Below the pieces are notes generated by a model that worked only from the letters and a program-made list of their open reading frames with translations, ran no database searches and was not told where the DNA came from. From Rhodobacteraceae bacterium UBA6236 (lineage in GTDB: Bacteria; Pseudomonadota; Alphaproteobacteria; Rhodobacterales; Rhodobacteraceae), in assembly GCA_002440945.1 (NCBI GenBank), contig DJWG01000065.1, positions 1,038 to 23,256 of the forward strand: a stretch of DNA of 22,219 bases. Reading direction: 5' to 3'. Shown here piece after piece: positions 8,021 through 15,756 of this stretch; position 1 is the stretch's first letter; every line of letters begins with the position of its first letter. The position numbers were made by a program, and so were the translations under genes.

Positions 8021-9951
8021 CTCTTCCGTTCGATGAGCATCCGCTGCAACGATGCGTACCCGGAAGTCCCGAACTGCAGACGTACTGCCTCAGCCGCATG
8101 ATCAGGGTCGATGCCCAATAGTTCGAGGAGACTTTTGCTGATCCTGGCGATGTAGTCCCATTGGGTTTTGGTCTGCGTCTTTTCGGGGCGTTCCCATTCC
8201 GCGGATTCCTCGCTCGCGGTTCGGATAGCATCGCCATTAGCCTCGATGCGGTCCTCGATGTCGTCTGGCGAGGCCGCTAAGGCCATGGTAATGCCGACGA
8301 GGGAACCTACAAGTTGAAGTTCCTGCCATTTGGCGCCCTTGCCGCCATCCTTGAATTGATCAGACCACAACTCATCGTGCGATGAGTGGAGTTCGACTGC
8401 GTTTAGCAGCAGTGTGAACAGCTTGGTTAACGTCGATGAGTGGGCTAGCAGGTGCGACTTGTCCTTCTGAACCGCGATCAGCAACTGGTCGATGTTACGG
8501 CTAGTCGATGCCAAGTCTTTCCCCGCGGTGTCATGCACTAGGACCGAGATGACCCACGCGAGAACCTTGGTGCGCTTGTAGCGCGTGTCGCCAAAACCGT
8601 AGCTTTTCAGCGCCTCACCTAGGCGGCCAAGATCGCGGATACCGGCAAGCGATCCGGAAATTTTGGCGACATCAGTGTTCGGGTCGGCGTCGCCGGCGGC
8701 GGCAAGGGTCGCGCGGGTAAGTTCGACCTCGTGGTAGACTGCGTTACGGATCTCTTCCGCATTCAGGTGTACGCCCTGCTTGTTGTATAGTCGAAAGACC
8801 TCATGGATCTGGGCTTGACTGGCCTGAGTATATTCGATGACGGGAACGGTGTACTCCACAACGTCCTCGAACAACGCTTCGACTGTGAGTTGCTGACCAG
8901 CGACGTTGATTTCTCGAGCCTTAATCTGCGTGTAGTATTTCCCGCGGAGAGGCTCAAGGTAGGGGCCAACCAGCCCGCCGTCTCCAGTTGTTCGTAGCTT
9001 GAAGGGGAAGTAATATTCGTTCTCCAGTGTGGAATTGAGTGCGTAACCCTCCAGCGCTTTCCACGCACGGCGGAAAGCCGGGTAATCGTCATTGAACAGG
9101 TCCGTTAAATTCCTGACGCCGTGTTCATCGAGACGTCCTTGATCGTTGAACTTTTTACCGCTGTGCCGCACGGTGACCTCCGCGACCTTCTGCTTGGCGA
9201 CGGGGTGCTTTCCCACAAACCGGAGGATGGCCGTGAGCCTCTGCTTGCCGTCGACGACCTCATGCGGCGTGGAAGATCCGGTGCGCAGAAGAATGATGGA
9301 TGGCAAAGGGACGCCACGGAGGATGGACTCCATCAGGGACTGTCTGTCGCCATTGCCCCATACGTCACCACGCTGGTATGATGGCGTTAGGTTGGGTGCC
9401 TTCTTTGTAAGTTGGAAGATCGGCCATACTGCCGCCTTTGCCGTGACCGGCTCCGGATTCACAGCCTCCTCGCTCGCGTCGATCTCGGCCCATGCATCAG
9501 CCCACGACTGCGTAGCGGTTGCACGGCTGGTGCCCTTGGCCTCAAGTTCTTCAAGAAAGTTTCCCTGGAGCCGTCCGGCTGCCTCCACGCGCTCGCTTAG
9601 ACGCTCTAGTGCACGAAGACTCAGCGGCGGGTAGGCGCCTCCGGGAGCAAGGAGGTCGGTGGATTCAAGTTTGAGTTCAGTGATGAGTGCCTGAAGGAAT
9701 GGTTCCCCGCCCGTGCGAGGGAGGTCCTCGCTCAGGCTTAACCAGCCTTGAATCTCAGCCAGTTTGTTCATCCAAGAGGCGGAGGCGAAGTCGACGTCAC
9801 CGCTGCTGAACGTTGACGATACTGGGGGAACGCCGGTGGGCGTATCTGAAGCCTCGGAGAGAGTAGCCAACCCGTCGGCGATGCTCTCCAGCAGGAGGAC
9901 CCGCGGGTCATCTTCGTCGAAGTCGTCTTCCTGTTCGATGTGATCAGTCAT
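8017..9951 (-). CDS. DUF262 domain protein (ParB/sulfiredoxin fold, GmrS-like)
   Basis: This 644-residue protein has an acidic N-terminus (DDFDEDDP), a helical region to about 170 and then a DUF262 domain: PSYQRGDVW (190-198), SLMESILRGVPLPSI (205-219), VVDGKQRLTAILRF (232-245) and NKQGVHLNAEEIRNA (390-404). DUF262 is the nucleotide-hydrolysing, DNA-engaging half of GmrSD-type modified-DNA restriction enzymes and related phage defences. GmrSD also needs a DUF1524 HNH domain, but I see no HNH motif in the C-terminal 240 residues, so cutting would have to come from the neighbouring PD-(D/E)XK protein. Start ATG 9951 overlaps the methylase stop as ATGA. It occupies the operon place where an HSP90/MutL-like ATPase is usual. 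Confidence 0.88.
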   Translation of the reverse strand: MTDHIEQEDDFDEDDPRVLLLESIADGLATLSEASDTPTGVPPVSSTFSSGDVDFASASWMNKLAEIQGWLSLSEDLPRTGGEPFLQALITELKLESTDLLAPGGAYPPLSLRALERLSERVEAAGRLQGNFLEELEAKGTSRATATQSWADAWAEIDASEEAVNPEPVTAKAAVWPIFQLTKKAPNLTPSYQRGDVWGNGDRQSLMESILRGVPLPSIILLRTGSSTPHEVVDGKQRLTAILRFVGKHPVAKQKVAEVTVRHSGKKFNDQGRLDEHGVRNLTDLFNDDYPAFRRAWKALEGYALNSTLENEYYFPFKLRTTGDGGLVGPYLEPLRGKYYTQIKAREINVAGQQLTVEALFEDVVEYTVPVIEYTQASQAQIHEVFRLYNKQGVHLNAEEIRNAVYHEVELTRATLAAAGDADPNTDVAKISGSLAGIRDLGRLGEALKSYGFGDTRYKRTKVLAWVISVLVHDTAGKDLASTSRNIDQLLIAVQKDKSHLLAHSSTLTKLFTLLLNAVELHSSHDELWSDQFKDGGKGAKWQELQLVGSLVGITMALAASPDDIEDRIEANGDAIRTASEESAEWERPEKTQTKTQWDYIARISKSLLELLGIDPDHAAEAVRLQFGTSGYASLQRMLIERKS

Positions 9952-11333
9952 CCAGTAACTCTCAACGGTTCGAGGTCAGAGGAGGTGTTCGAGGCGGGCC
10001 GGATGAGCCCGCGCAACAACCGTTCGGCGATTGCTTTGACTACGCGAGCGTTCACTGCGTTTCCCAAGGCTTTATACGCGTCGATGTCGGACGCAGGTAA
10101 CTGGATACCTCCGAGGCACTGAAGTTCAGCGCACTCGGCTGGTGTCATGTAACGACGTTCGCCGGCCAGGTTTGCACCGAGGATGGGCACTTGGGTCTGC
10201 GTAAAGGCGATAAGACTTGGGGAGGTAGTGGGACGCTTGACCCGCAGTCCTGACGCACGCACCTGTAGCACGAAGTTATCGATGTTACGGTCCTCGCCTT
10301 GCGCGTTCCACTCCATCTTCTGGAAACTAGATGGGAAGCTTTGTGGGCTCCATTTTGCGATCCAAGGATCGATCCAGTGACGGTTGGCTTGGTAGAATTC
10401 GCGATTTTGCCTGATAAAAGTCCGTTTCCAATGTGGGAAATTTAAGTCGCCTAGGCGGTTAGCGTGACTAGGTATCCTCGCAAACTGTTCGTCGAGCGAG
10501 CAATCAAGGGACTGGCCGAAGCTGCCCTTGAAGCCCATCCGGCTAAGACCCCGCACAGGTCTGCGACGCCAAACTCCTGCTGGAGTCTCGGCCAGGTAGG
10601 GATAGGTTGCACCAAATTCCATCGCCCAGATCGGGAAGGAAGGCAGCTTCAGCGAAGCTGGCGAGCGGCGCAGGAAATCGCCCCACATGTCAATGGCTCG
10701 CAGCGTCTGCTCCGGGATGGCGCGCGTGGACTGCCCTTCGTGGCGCAGTACCCATTGGATTTCGGTTGGATCTTTATGCTTCTCTGGCCACTCAAAATGA
10801 TCAAGCCCCTGGAGGGACCCAACGAAGTAGGCACGGTCTCGCACCTGTGGAATGCCGAAGTCGTGGGGCGAGAAGTGCGCAACTTTGACGGTGTAATCAA
10901 GTTCCTGCAGCAAGCGAATAATCGTGGTCTTGGTGCGACCGCCATCGTGCTTGAGGATATTGGGCACATTCTCCAAGATGAAGTGTCGTGGCCGCTTGAC
11001 GCGCAAAACGTCGTGCACTTTGAAGAAGAGATTACCCTGGTCTGTGTCCTCAAAGCCCAGTTGGTCTCCTGCTTTAGAGAACGGTTGGCATGGAAAACCC
11101 GCGGTAAGGACGTGATGATCGGGCACGTTGATGGCTATGATTTCGTCGCTGTTCAACTCGTTAAGGTCGCCCCAGGCGTCAACGCCGAAGTTGACTTTAT
11201 AGAGAGCTTTCAGTTTAGGCTCCCTTTCTGCTGCGAACACGCCACGCCCCTCCAACTCATCGAGTGCGACGTGGAAGCCACCCAGCCCAGCGAAGAGGTC
11301 GACGAAACGGAAGGCCTCTTTACTTGTTCCCAT
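9948..11333 (-). CDS. dcm: C5-cytosine DNA methyltransferase (Dcm/HhaI type)
   Basis: This enzyme transfers a methyl group from S-adenosylmethionine to C5 of cytosine in a specific DNA site, here presumably marking self DNA. All key motifs are in order: I FAGLGGF (14-20), IV GFPCQPFS (79-86) with catalytic Cys82, VI ENVPN (121-125), VIII QVRDRAYFVG (163-172) and X YKALGNAVNARVV (420-432). The large region between VIII and X holds the target recognition domain, making the protein (461 residues) longer than M.HhaI. The start ATG 11333 has only a weak GGCTGA upstream. It is the first gene of the four-gene operon, so self-methylation would be expressed before the nuclease genes. The recognised sequence cannot be read from the protein. 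Confidence 0.95.
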   Translation of the reverse strand: MGTSKEAFRFVDLFAGLGGFHVALDELEGRGVFAAEREPKLKALYKVNFGVDAWGDLNELNSDEIIAINVPDHHVLTAGFPCQPFSKAGDQLGFEDTDQGNLFFKVHDVLRVKRPRHFILENVPNILKHDGGRTKTTIIRLLQELDYTVKVAHFSPHDFGIPQVRDRAYFVGSLQGLDHFEWPEKHKDPTEIQWVLRHEGQSTRAIPEQTLRAIDMWGDFLRRSPASLKLPSFPIWAMEFGATYPYLAETPAGVWRRRPVRGLSRMGFKGSFGQSLDCSLDEQFARIPSHANRLGDLNFPHWKRTFIRQNREFYQANRHWIDPWIAKWSPQSFPSSFQKMEWNAQGEDRNIDNFVLQVRASGLRVKRPTTSPSLIAFTQTQVPILGANLAGERRYMTPAECAELQCLGGIQLPASDIDAYKALGNAVNARVVKAIAERLLRGLIRPASNTSSDLEPLRVTG

Positions 11334-11908
11334 TATTTCAGCCCAATCCGTCTCTGCCTGATCGGGCGAGATTTCTCATGATTTACTCAAGCGTCATTTT
11401 TGCACCATTTTTTGCTGTATGTCCAATGGTTTGTTGGTTTCCTCGCGAAGTTGAGCCTGGGGGATGCGGACAAAAATTTGAACTGATTTTCGCCCGTAGT
11501 CGGCCGCGGACATCAGCTTTCCATTCTCAGGCCCGGCAAGCCGTCACCTCGCCGGCTGACCGCTTTCTTGGTTTCGCCGCGACGGCCATGCCGCCCTGCC
11601 GTCAGGCCGCTCTCCGCCCTGCCGGTCGAACCTGCTGCAACGTAGTTTGTTCCGATGTTGCAGGAGCGAACGATCGCTCCGTCCCGCATCGCTGTCATTC
11701 TGGCCGGCTCTTCGCTGCGGTGCGAGGCGAACGGCAGCTTACTGGAATGTGAGCGCGCAGCATACGGCGAGATCGACCGTCAGCTATGGGCTGCGTTTCC
11801 GCAATAAGCCCGTCGAACGCCCTCTGCGCTGCTTACCCGGGATACCGCTTGCCTATGCAGGCCGATCCGTCACCTTGTCCAACGGAAGTGCCGCCGTCGG
11901 ACGCGCGC
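11334..11908. other. Cargo junction without a convincing gene
   Basis: These 575 nt lie between the methyltransferase start and the 3' end of the AraC gene. The first 150 nt or so are AT-richer with A/T runs (11380-11480) and must contain the promoter of the restriction-like operon, though no clear -35/-10 pair stands out. The remainder is GC-rich like the chromosome. A 50-codon frame at 11655-11807 has an ATG but no recognisable product. The change in composition suggests a join between two separately acquired cargo blocks. Confidence 0.5.
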
Positions 11909-12874
11909 TCAGTTGGCCCCGCGCAGCGCCCCTGGAGGATGGCCCGTCGTACGTTTGAACGCACGGCTGAACGCTGCCTGCGAGCTGTAGCCAAGCCGAT
12001 GCGCAGCATCTTCGATCCCGATCCCGTCACGTCCGATCCATTGTCCGGCCAGGCGCATCCGCAGATCGGTGATGTAGCGCAGCGGCGTCACCCCGGTCAC
12101 ATTCAGGAACCGCTCCGCAAAGACCGACCGCGACGCGCCCATCTCTGCCGCCATGGTCGCGACCGTCCAGCTCCGCCCCGGATCGCGATGCACCGCCAGC
12201 AGCACGCGCCCCAGTTTCGGATCGCGCAACGCCTCGACCCAGCCAGAGGCACTGCCACAGCCGCTTTCCACCCAGCCGCGCACGATAGAGGCTGCGACCA
12301 CATCCGCCAGCCGTGCCAGAATGCCTGCGAATCCCGCCCGTTCAGTCCGCGCCTCGCGTTCCATCGCCTCCAGGATCGGCAGGATTTCCGGCTGGCGGTC
12401 AGTGAGCTGGCTCAGTTGCATTACCTCCGGCATCAGGCCCACCAGCGGATGCAGCGAACCGAGATCAAAATCCATGCAGCCGCTGAACAGGATCACATCC
12501 TGACTGCGGCAGGTGCTTTCGTCACAGCAATCGATCTCATCCACGGCGGCACAGATCGGTGCGACGGCGAAATCGGACAGATCGCGGATCCGCGCGCCCG
12601 CCTCGGATACCAGTGCATGACCGGTGCCGCGCGGCAGGAACACCGCATCCCCGCAGCCGATGCGCCGCATCTGGCCGTCGATCCTGAGCCAGGCCTCGCC
12701 CTTGGCCACGAAGTGCAGCTGCGCCTTGCCGGGGGCCCCGCCGAATCCGATCCCGAAGGGCGCCGTCAGCCGCATGCGCCGGTAGAAGATGCCATTCAGC
12801 CGCATTCCCATCAGCAGCTCACTCATCATGTCAGGCGCAACAGACGGGGCGGGTCTGGGCAATTTGTCGAGCAT
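11909..12874 (-). CDS. AraC-family transcriptional regulator with N-terminal cupin domain
   Basis: This cytoplasmic regulator has 321 residues from the chosen start. The N-terminal half reads as a cupin-type ligand-binding domain (APFGIGFGGAPGKAQLHFV, then IGCGDAVFLPRGTGHAL) as in AraC regulators with Cupin_6. The C-terminal 100 residues hold the two helix-turn-helix units, with WTVATMAAEMGASRSVFAERF and IEDAAHRLGYSSQAAFSRAFK followed by GHPPG. It is divergent from the NepI-like gene and probably controls it. The frame also has an ATG at 12958, but that has no Shine-Dalgarno and would leave only 16 nt to the divergent start. ATG 12874 leaves about 100 nt for promoters and matches where the cupin domain begins, so I prefer it. 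A Cys cluster DCCDESTC in the cupin half is unusual and might bind metal or sense redox state (speculative). Confidence 0.85.
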   Translation of the reverse strand: MLDKLPRPAPSVAPDMMSELLMGMRLNGIFYRRMRLTAPFGIGFGGAPGKAQLHFVAKGEAWLRIDGQMRRIGCGDAVFLPRGTGHALVSEAGARIRDLSDFAVAPICAAVDEIDCCDESTCRSQDVILFSGCMDFDLGSLHPLVGLMPEVMQLSQLTDRQPEILPILEAMEREARTERAGFAGILARLADVVAASIVRGWVESGCGSASGWVEALRDPKLGRVLLAVHRDPGRSWTVATMAAEMGASRSVFAERFLNVTGVTPLRYITDLRMRLAGQWIGRDGIGIEDAAHRLGYSSQAAFSRAFKRTTGHPPGALRGAN

Positions 12875-12974
12875 TCCGGACGTCCAGTCAAAATTTGCGG
12901 ATAGACCATCATAGAACGTCCGGCGCGCTTTGGATAGATCTCCCGTCCGACCTCCCATATGAAAGGGCTGACCG
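12875..12974. promoter_or_regulatory. Divergent control region between araC-like and nepI-like genes
   Basis: This roughly 100-nt region must drive at least the NepI-like gene. It contains a directly repeated ACGTCCRG (12880-12887 and 12916-12923), 36 nt apart, which could be half-sites for the AraC-type regulator. An AAAGGG (12962-12967) serves as ribosome-binding site for the plus-strand gene. No clear sigma-70 boxes are seen. Confidence 0.35.
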
Positions 12975-14171
12975 ATGCACGGACAGTTTTCTCCCCCAAC
13001 CTACAACGCGCCCGTCACTCCCCGCTGGGGCGCCGTCTATGCACTGTTCTTCGGCGTCTTCGCCCTGATCGCCGCCGAATTCCTGCCGATGAGCCTGCTG
13101 ACCCCCATGGCCCATGATCTGGCGATCAGTGAAGGCCTCGCCGGCCAGGGCGTCACCGCGACCGCTGTCGTCGCGCTCTTCACCGGCCTCCTGATCGCCT
13201 CTCTGACCCGCGGCATCGACCGCCGCAATGTGCTGCTAAGCTTCTCTGTCCTGCTGATTGTGTCGAACCTGCTGGTGGCGTTTGCCGTCAATTTCCCGAT
13301 GCTCGTGCTGGGTCGGCTGCTGCTGGGCGTCGCGATCGGCGGCTTCTGGACGATGTCCGCCGCCACCGCGATGCGGCTGGTCCCGGCCGAAGATGTGCCA
13401 AAGGCGCTCTCGATGATCTTCGCGGGCGTCTCGCTTGCCACCGTGGTCGCGGCGCCGCTCGGCAGCTGGCTCGGCGCGGTGATCGGCTGGCGCATGGTGT
13501 TCCTGTCGGGCGCCGTCTTCGGTTTCGCGGGCCTGATTGCGCAATGGGTCACCTTGCCTTCGATGGTCTCCAATTCGACCGCGAGCCTCAGGACCCTGTT
13601 CGAGGTTCTGCTACGTCCCCGCGTCTGGCAGGGCATTGTCTGCGTGGCGCTGGTCTTCACCGGGCATTTCGCGCTGTTCACCTTCATCCGGCCGTTCATC
13701 GAGGGCACGCTGGGCGCGGATGTGACCTGGCTCACCGTGTTCCTGCTGGGCTTTGGCGTGGCGAATTTTGCAGGCACGCTGCTGGCCGGCCCGCTTCTGA
13801 AGCGCAGCCTCAGCATCACGCTGGTGGCGATGCCTCTTCTGGCCGGGGCCAGTGCGCTGGCGCTGTCGGGGCTGAACACCGCGTCGATCCTCAGTCTTGT
13901 GCTCGTCGCGCTTTGGGGGATGGCCTTTGGCGGCATTCCGGTCGCCTGGACGACCTGGAACACCCGTGTCGCCCCGGACGAGGCCGAAAGCGCCGGCGGC
14001 CTGATTGTCGCCGCGATCCAGTTCGCCATCGCGCTTGGCGCAGCCTCGGGTGGGATCCTGTTCGAAAGCGCGGGTGCGAGCGGAGTCTATGTCTATGGCG
14101 GCGTGGTGCTGCTGATCGCCGGGGCACTTATCGCGCTCGGCGTCCGTGCTCCGGTTGCAGCCACGGCCTGA
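12975..14171 (+). CDS. nepI: MFS transporter, NepI-like purine ribonucleoside efflux pump
   Basis: This 398-residue inner-membrane protein has about 12 hydrophobic segments and belongs to the DHA1 group of the major facilitator superfamily. It resembles E. coli NepI (YicM), a proton-driven exporter of inosine, guanosine and adenosine analogues. Shared stretches as I recall them include AEFLPMSLLTPMAHDL, ISEGLAGQGVTATA, LGVAIGGFWTMSAATAMRLVP and IFAGVSLATVVAAPLGS. The DRRN motif after TM2-3 fits the MFS loop signature. ATG 12975 is preceded by AAAGGG at good spacing; an ATG at 12959 is out of frame. It is divergent from an AraC regulator, which likely controls it. The pair has the GC-rich look of chromosomal genes rather than of the nearby restriction operon. 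Confidence 0.82.
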   Translation: MHGQFSPPTYNAPVTPRWGAVYALFFGVFALIAAEFLPMSLLTPMAHDLAISEGLAGQGVTATAVVALFTGLLIASLTRGIDRRNVLLSFSVLLIVSNLLVAFAVNFPMLVLGRLLLGVAIGGFWTMSAATAMRLVPAEDVPKALSMIFAGVSLATVVAAPLGSWLGAVIGWRMVFLSGAVFGFAGLIAQWVTLPSMVSNSTASLRTLFEVLLRPRVWQGIVCVALVFTGHFALFTFIRPFIEGTLGADVTWLTVFLLGFGVANFAGTLLAGPLLKRSLSITLVAMPLLAGASALALSGLNTASILSLVLVALWGMAFGGIPVAWTTWNTRVAPDEAESAGGLIVAAIQFAIALGAASGGILFESAGASGVYVYGGVVLLIAGALIALGVRAPVAATA

Positions 14172-14177
14172 ATGGGC

Positions 14178-14202
14178 TGGGCCGCGACACCATCGCGGCC
14201 CA
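14178..14202 (+). terminator. Hairpin after nepI-like gene, probable terminator
   Basis: TGGGCCGCGA (14178-14187) pairs perfectly over 10 bp with TCGCGGCCCA (14193-14202) around a 5-nt loop, 6 nt after the stop codon. There is no T-run, so termination efficiency is doubtful. Confidence 0.5.
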
Positions 14203-14461
14203 ACCGGCAACTACCGCGAGGCCGAAAACCCGACACTCACGGGCGAAGAAGCGGCTCACGCTTCGAGCGATCGCTTCCAGGAACGCCGCAGAGCAGCATC
14301 GGTCGAGACCGACCGTCCGCAAAGGGCCGCGCCTTCCGTTACCCGCGCAAAGGCTGCAGCCTGCTGCCGCTTGTCCAAATATCTGTGATGGGCTCCGAGA
14401 AACATGCTGCGGCACAGCACCGACGTTCACCGCCTCGACCAGCAGGGGCGGCCACATCCGT
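14203..14461. other. Gap between nepI hairpin and antitoxin remnant
   Basis: I see no convincing gene. Open frames on the minus strand (for example 14128-14481) overlap the nepI 3' end and show no family motif. The stretch looks like decayed cargo. Confidence 0.4.
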
Positions 14462-14692
14462 TTCCAGCAGCATCCATACATAGCGGGTGTTGGACGTAGC
14501 TGGCCCTGGCGTTCACCGGCCCGGCGGCGAAGCGCGCAGTCGTGTGTTCAGCGAGGTCTCTTTTGGCTTGATCTCGAATCGCATCAGCCTGAAGCCCGAC
14601 AGGTCGTACTCGGTAAGATCTGCCATATCCACGAACGCTTCCGCCTCGGCATCGCTGCGGAGCGGCGGCAGGGGCGCAGGAAGTGCCTTCAT
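14462..14692 (-). pseudogene. Broken CopG-family (BrnA-like) antitoxin gene
   Basis: From ATG 14692, with the good Shine-Dalgarno CAGGAGAT upstream, the frame reads like the CopG antitoxin family PF12441: LRSDAEAEAFVDMADLTEYD, then LSGFRLMRFEIKPKETSLNTRL. Family members continue with a ribbon-helix-helix part ending in something like YTRYVRMLLE. Here the frame meets TGA at 14515-14513 after 59 codons. The end NTRYVWMLLE is found further on, at 14491-14462, in the starting frame, and a neighbouring frame between them gives PVNARASYV. The simplest reading is two compensating indels that left a stop in the middle. No partner toxin gene (BrnT or similar) is visible upstream. The product would lack its C-terminal half and is probably inactive. 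Confidence 0.7.
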
Positions 14693-15082
14693 AATCACGA
14701 TCTCCTGATGGTGCATAGCCCCCGATGGGTCAGCCTGCCCGAACGCCGCCCATCCAAGTCTGCTATAGTGCCACGGAACATCGCAGCATTTCAACTTTGC
14801 ATCTCGCTCATGGCGGGGAAGGGTTCCGTTGATGGAAGCCATCTCATCAATCTCCAAGTGAATTGCACGCGACGTAGAACCGAACTGGTGGACGCTGATA
14901 GCAGCAAGGGGCGGATCATATAGAATTTTCCGCGCTGGTTCGCTATAATCATTGTCCAGGCCGGGCTGACGCCTTTAGGCCTGAACTTGATCTGACGTCC
15001 CTCCGGTCTGCCCGTTCTGAGTCCAGAACCGAGGGGACGAGCCCGACCAAACTGCGGGTCCGAGGACGGAGAACTGCGCTTC
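14693..15082. other. Gap without a convincing gene between antitoxin remnant and VbhA-like gene
   Basis: This 390-nt stretch is where the toxin partner of the CopG antitoxin would be expected on the minus strand, but no BrnT-like motifs can be read in any frame. Short frames such as 14791-15117 minus carry no family motif. It may be a decayed remnant. Confidence 0.45.
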
Positions 15083-15529
15083 ATGGATAAAACCGACATA
15101 GAGCATACAAGTTCCAAGGCAACGTGCCTGACGAGCGACGACCGCTATGCAAAAGCCCGCAGATCTCTGGACAAAATGGTTGCTGCTATCGAAGGCGTAA
15201 CTGGATCCGCAGAGCCATCGGGTCAACGAACGCCAGCCCAGCACGAGAATGCGTCGGTGACTGCGCCCGGCATGGTTTGCGATCAGGTTTCTGGCGGGGT
15301 GGGCCCTTTCACCGCGCTGTCCGCCGAGGAACAGGCCCGCCGCCGCAAGATGGTGTCGTCGGCGAACTGGTCGGCCCGAATGGCTGGCCTGGGAAAGCCG
15401 GATGCGGAGTCGGTCAGGCTGGCTGAGCTTTGGATTACGGGTCAGATCAGTCGTGATGAACGGCGCGTCCGCATCCTTGCCAGCATTCGCGAGCGGCTCA
15501 CCCAACGAGGTCACACGCCGCCCGAGTGA
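15083..15529 (+). CDS. VbhA-like antitoxin domain protein, orphan
   Basis: This is a 148-residue soluble protein. Residues about 78-140 (LSAEEQARRRKMVSSANWSA, then RMAGLGKPDAESVRLAELWI, then GQISRDERRVRIL) resemble the VbhA antitoxin domain, in which a short helix blocks the ATP site of a Fic toxin and the pattern S-A-x-x-x-G, then a helix and G-x-I-x-x-x-E, is typical. The first 75 residues are low in complexity and not recognised. VbhA is normally encoded right before its Fic toxin VbhT, but no Fic gene follows; the next 227 nt are non-coding and then comes the Ner-like regulator. GGAG at 15068-15071 precedes ATG 15083 at a rather long spacing. It could be a left-over antitoxin or one acting against a toxin elsewhere. 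The family call is moderate. Confidence 0.5.
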   Translation: MDKTDIEHTSSKATCLTSDDRYAKARRSLDKMVAAIEGVTGSAEPSGQRTPAQHENASVTAPGMVCDQVSGGVGPFTALSAEEQARRRKMVSSANWSARMAGLGKPDAESVRLAELWITGQISRDERRVRILASIRERLTQRGHTPPE

Positions 15530-15586
15530 CCGGGCCGACCTGTAGCTGACCGCAGCCAGGCTAAGAGCCGACCATAAATTGGCTTC

Positions 15587-15631
15587 AGCGCATATGTGCT
15601 GTTGTCAAAACATATCTAATGCAATGATTAT
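15587..15631 (+). promoter_or_regulatory. Candidate promoter and operator upstream of ner-like gene
   Basis: In the AT-rich 15580-15680 stretch, TTGTCA (15602-15607) is followed after 18 nt by GATTAT (15626-15631), a plausible sigma-70 promoter. Directly upstream is the near-palindrome AGCGCATATGTGCT (15587-15600), possibly an operator for the Ner-like protein. Both are read by eye and unproven. Confidence 0.35.
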
Positions 15632-15756
15632 GCTGTGTTTTTCATAAAATTAAAGTTTGACGATGAATAAATCTTGTGATTCGGTCGGCCGCAGGTGCCC
15701 ACCAGATATGGGTATCCGCCCAGAAATATAGTCTATCCTTAGCTGCGGGAATCCAT

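Noticed and set aside
11655..11807. A 50-codon ATG frame on the plus strand in the cargo junction
   Set aside because: No ribosome-binding site and no recognisable product; codon use is unremarkable. I cannot support it as a gene.
13037..14029. Long minus-strand frame opposite the nepI-like gene
   Set aside because: It is the expected antisense shadow of a GC-rich coding sequence; the plus-strand product is unmistakable.
14128..14481. Minus-strand frame of 117 codons overlapping the nepI 3' end
   Set aside because: It runs into a coding gene with a clear hairpin behind it, and no motif is recognised.
14975..15514. Minus-strand frame of 179 codons opposite the VbhA-like gene
   Set aside because: It is antisense to a better candidate and has no family motif or start signal.
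15587..15600. Near-palindrome AGCGCATATGTGCT as an att or resolution site
   Set aside because: Too short, single copy and with no recombinase gene nearby; an operator is the more modest reading.
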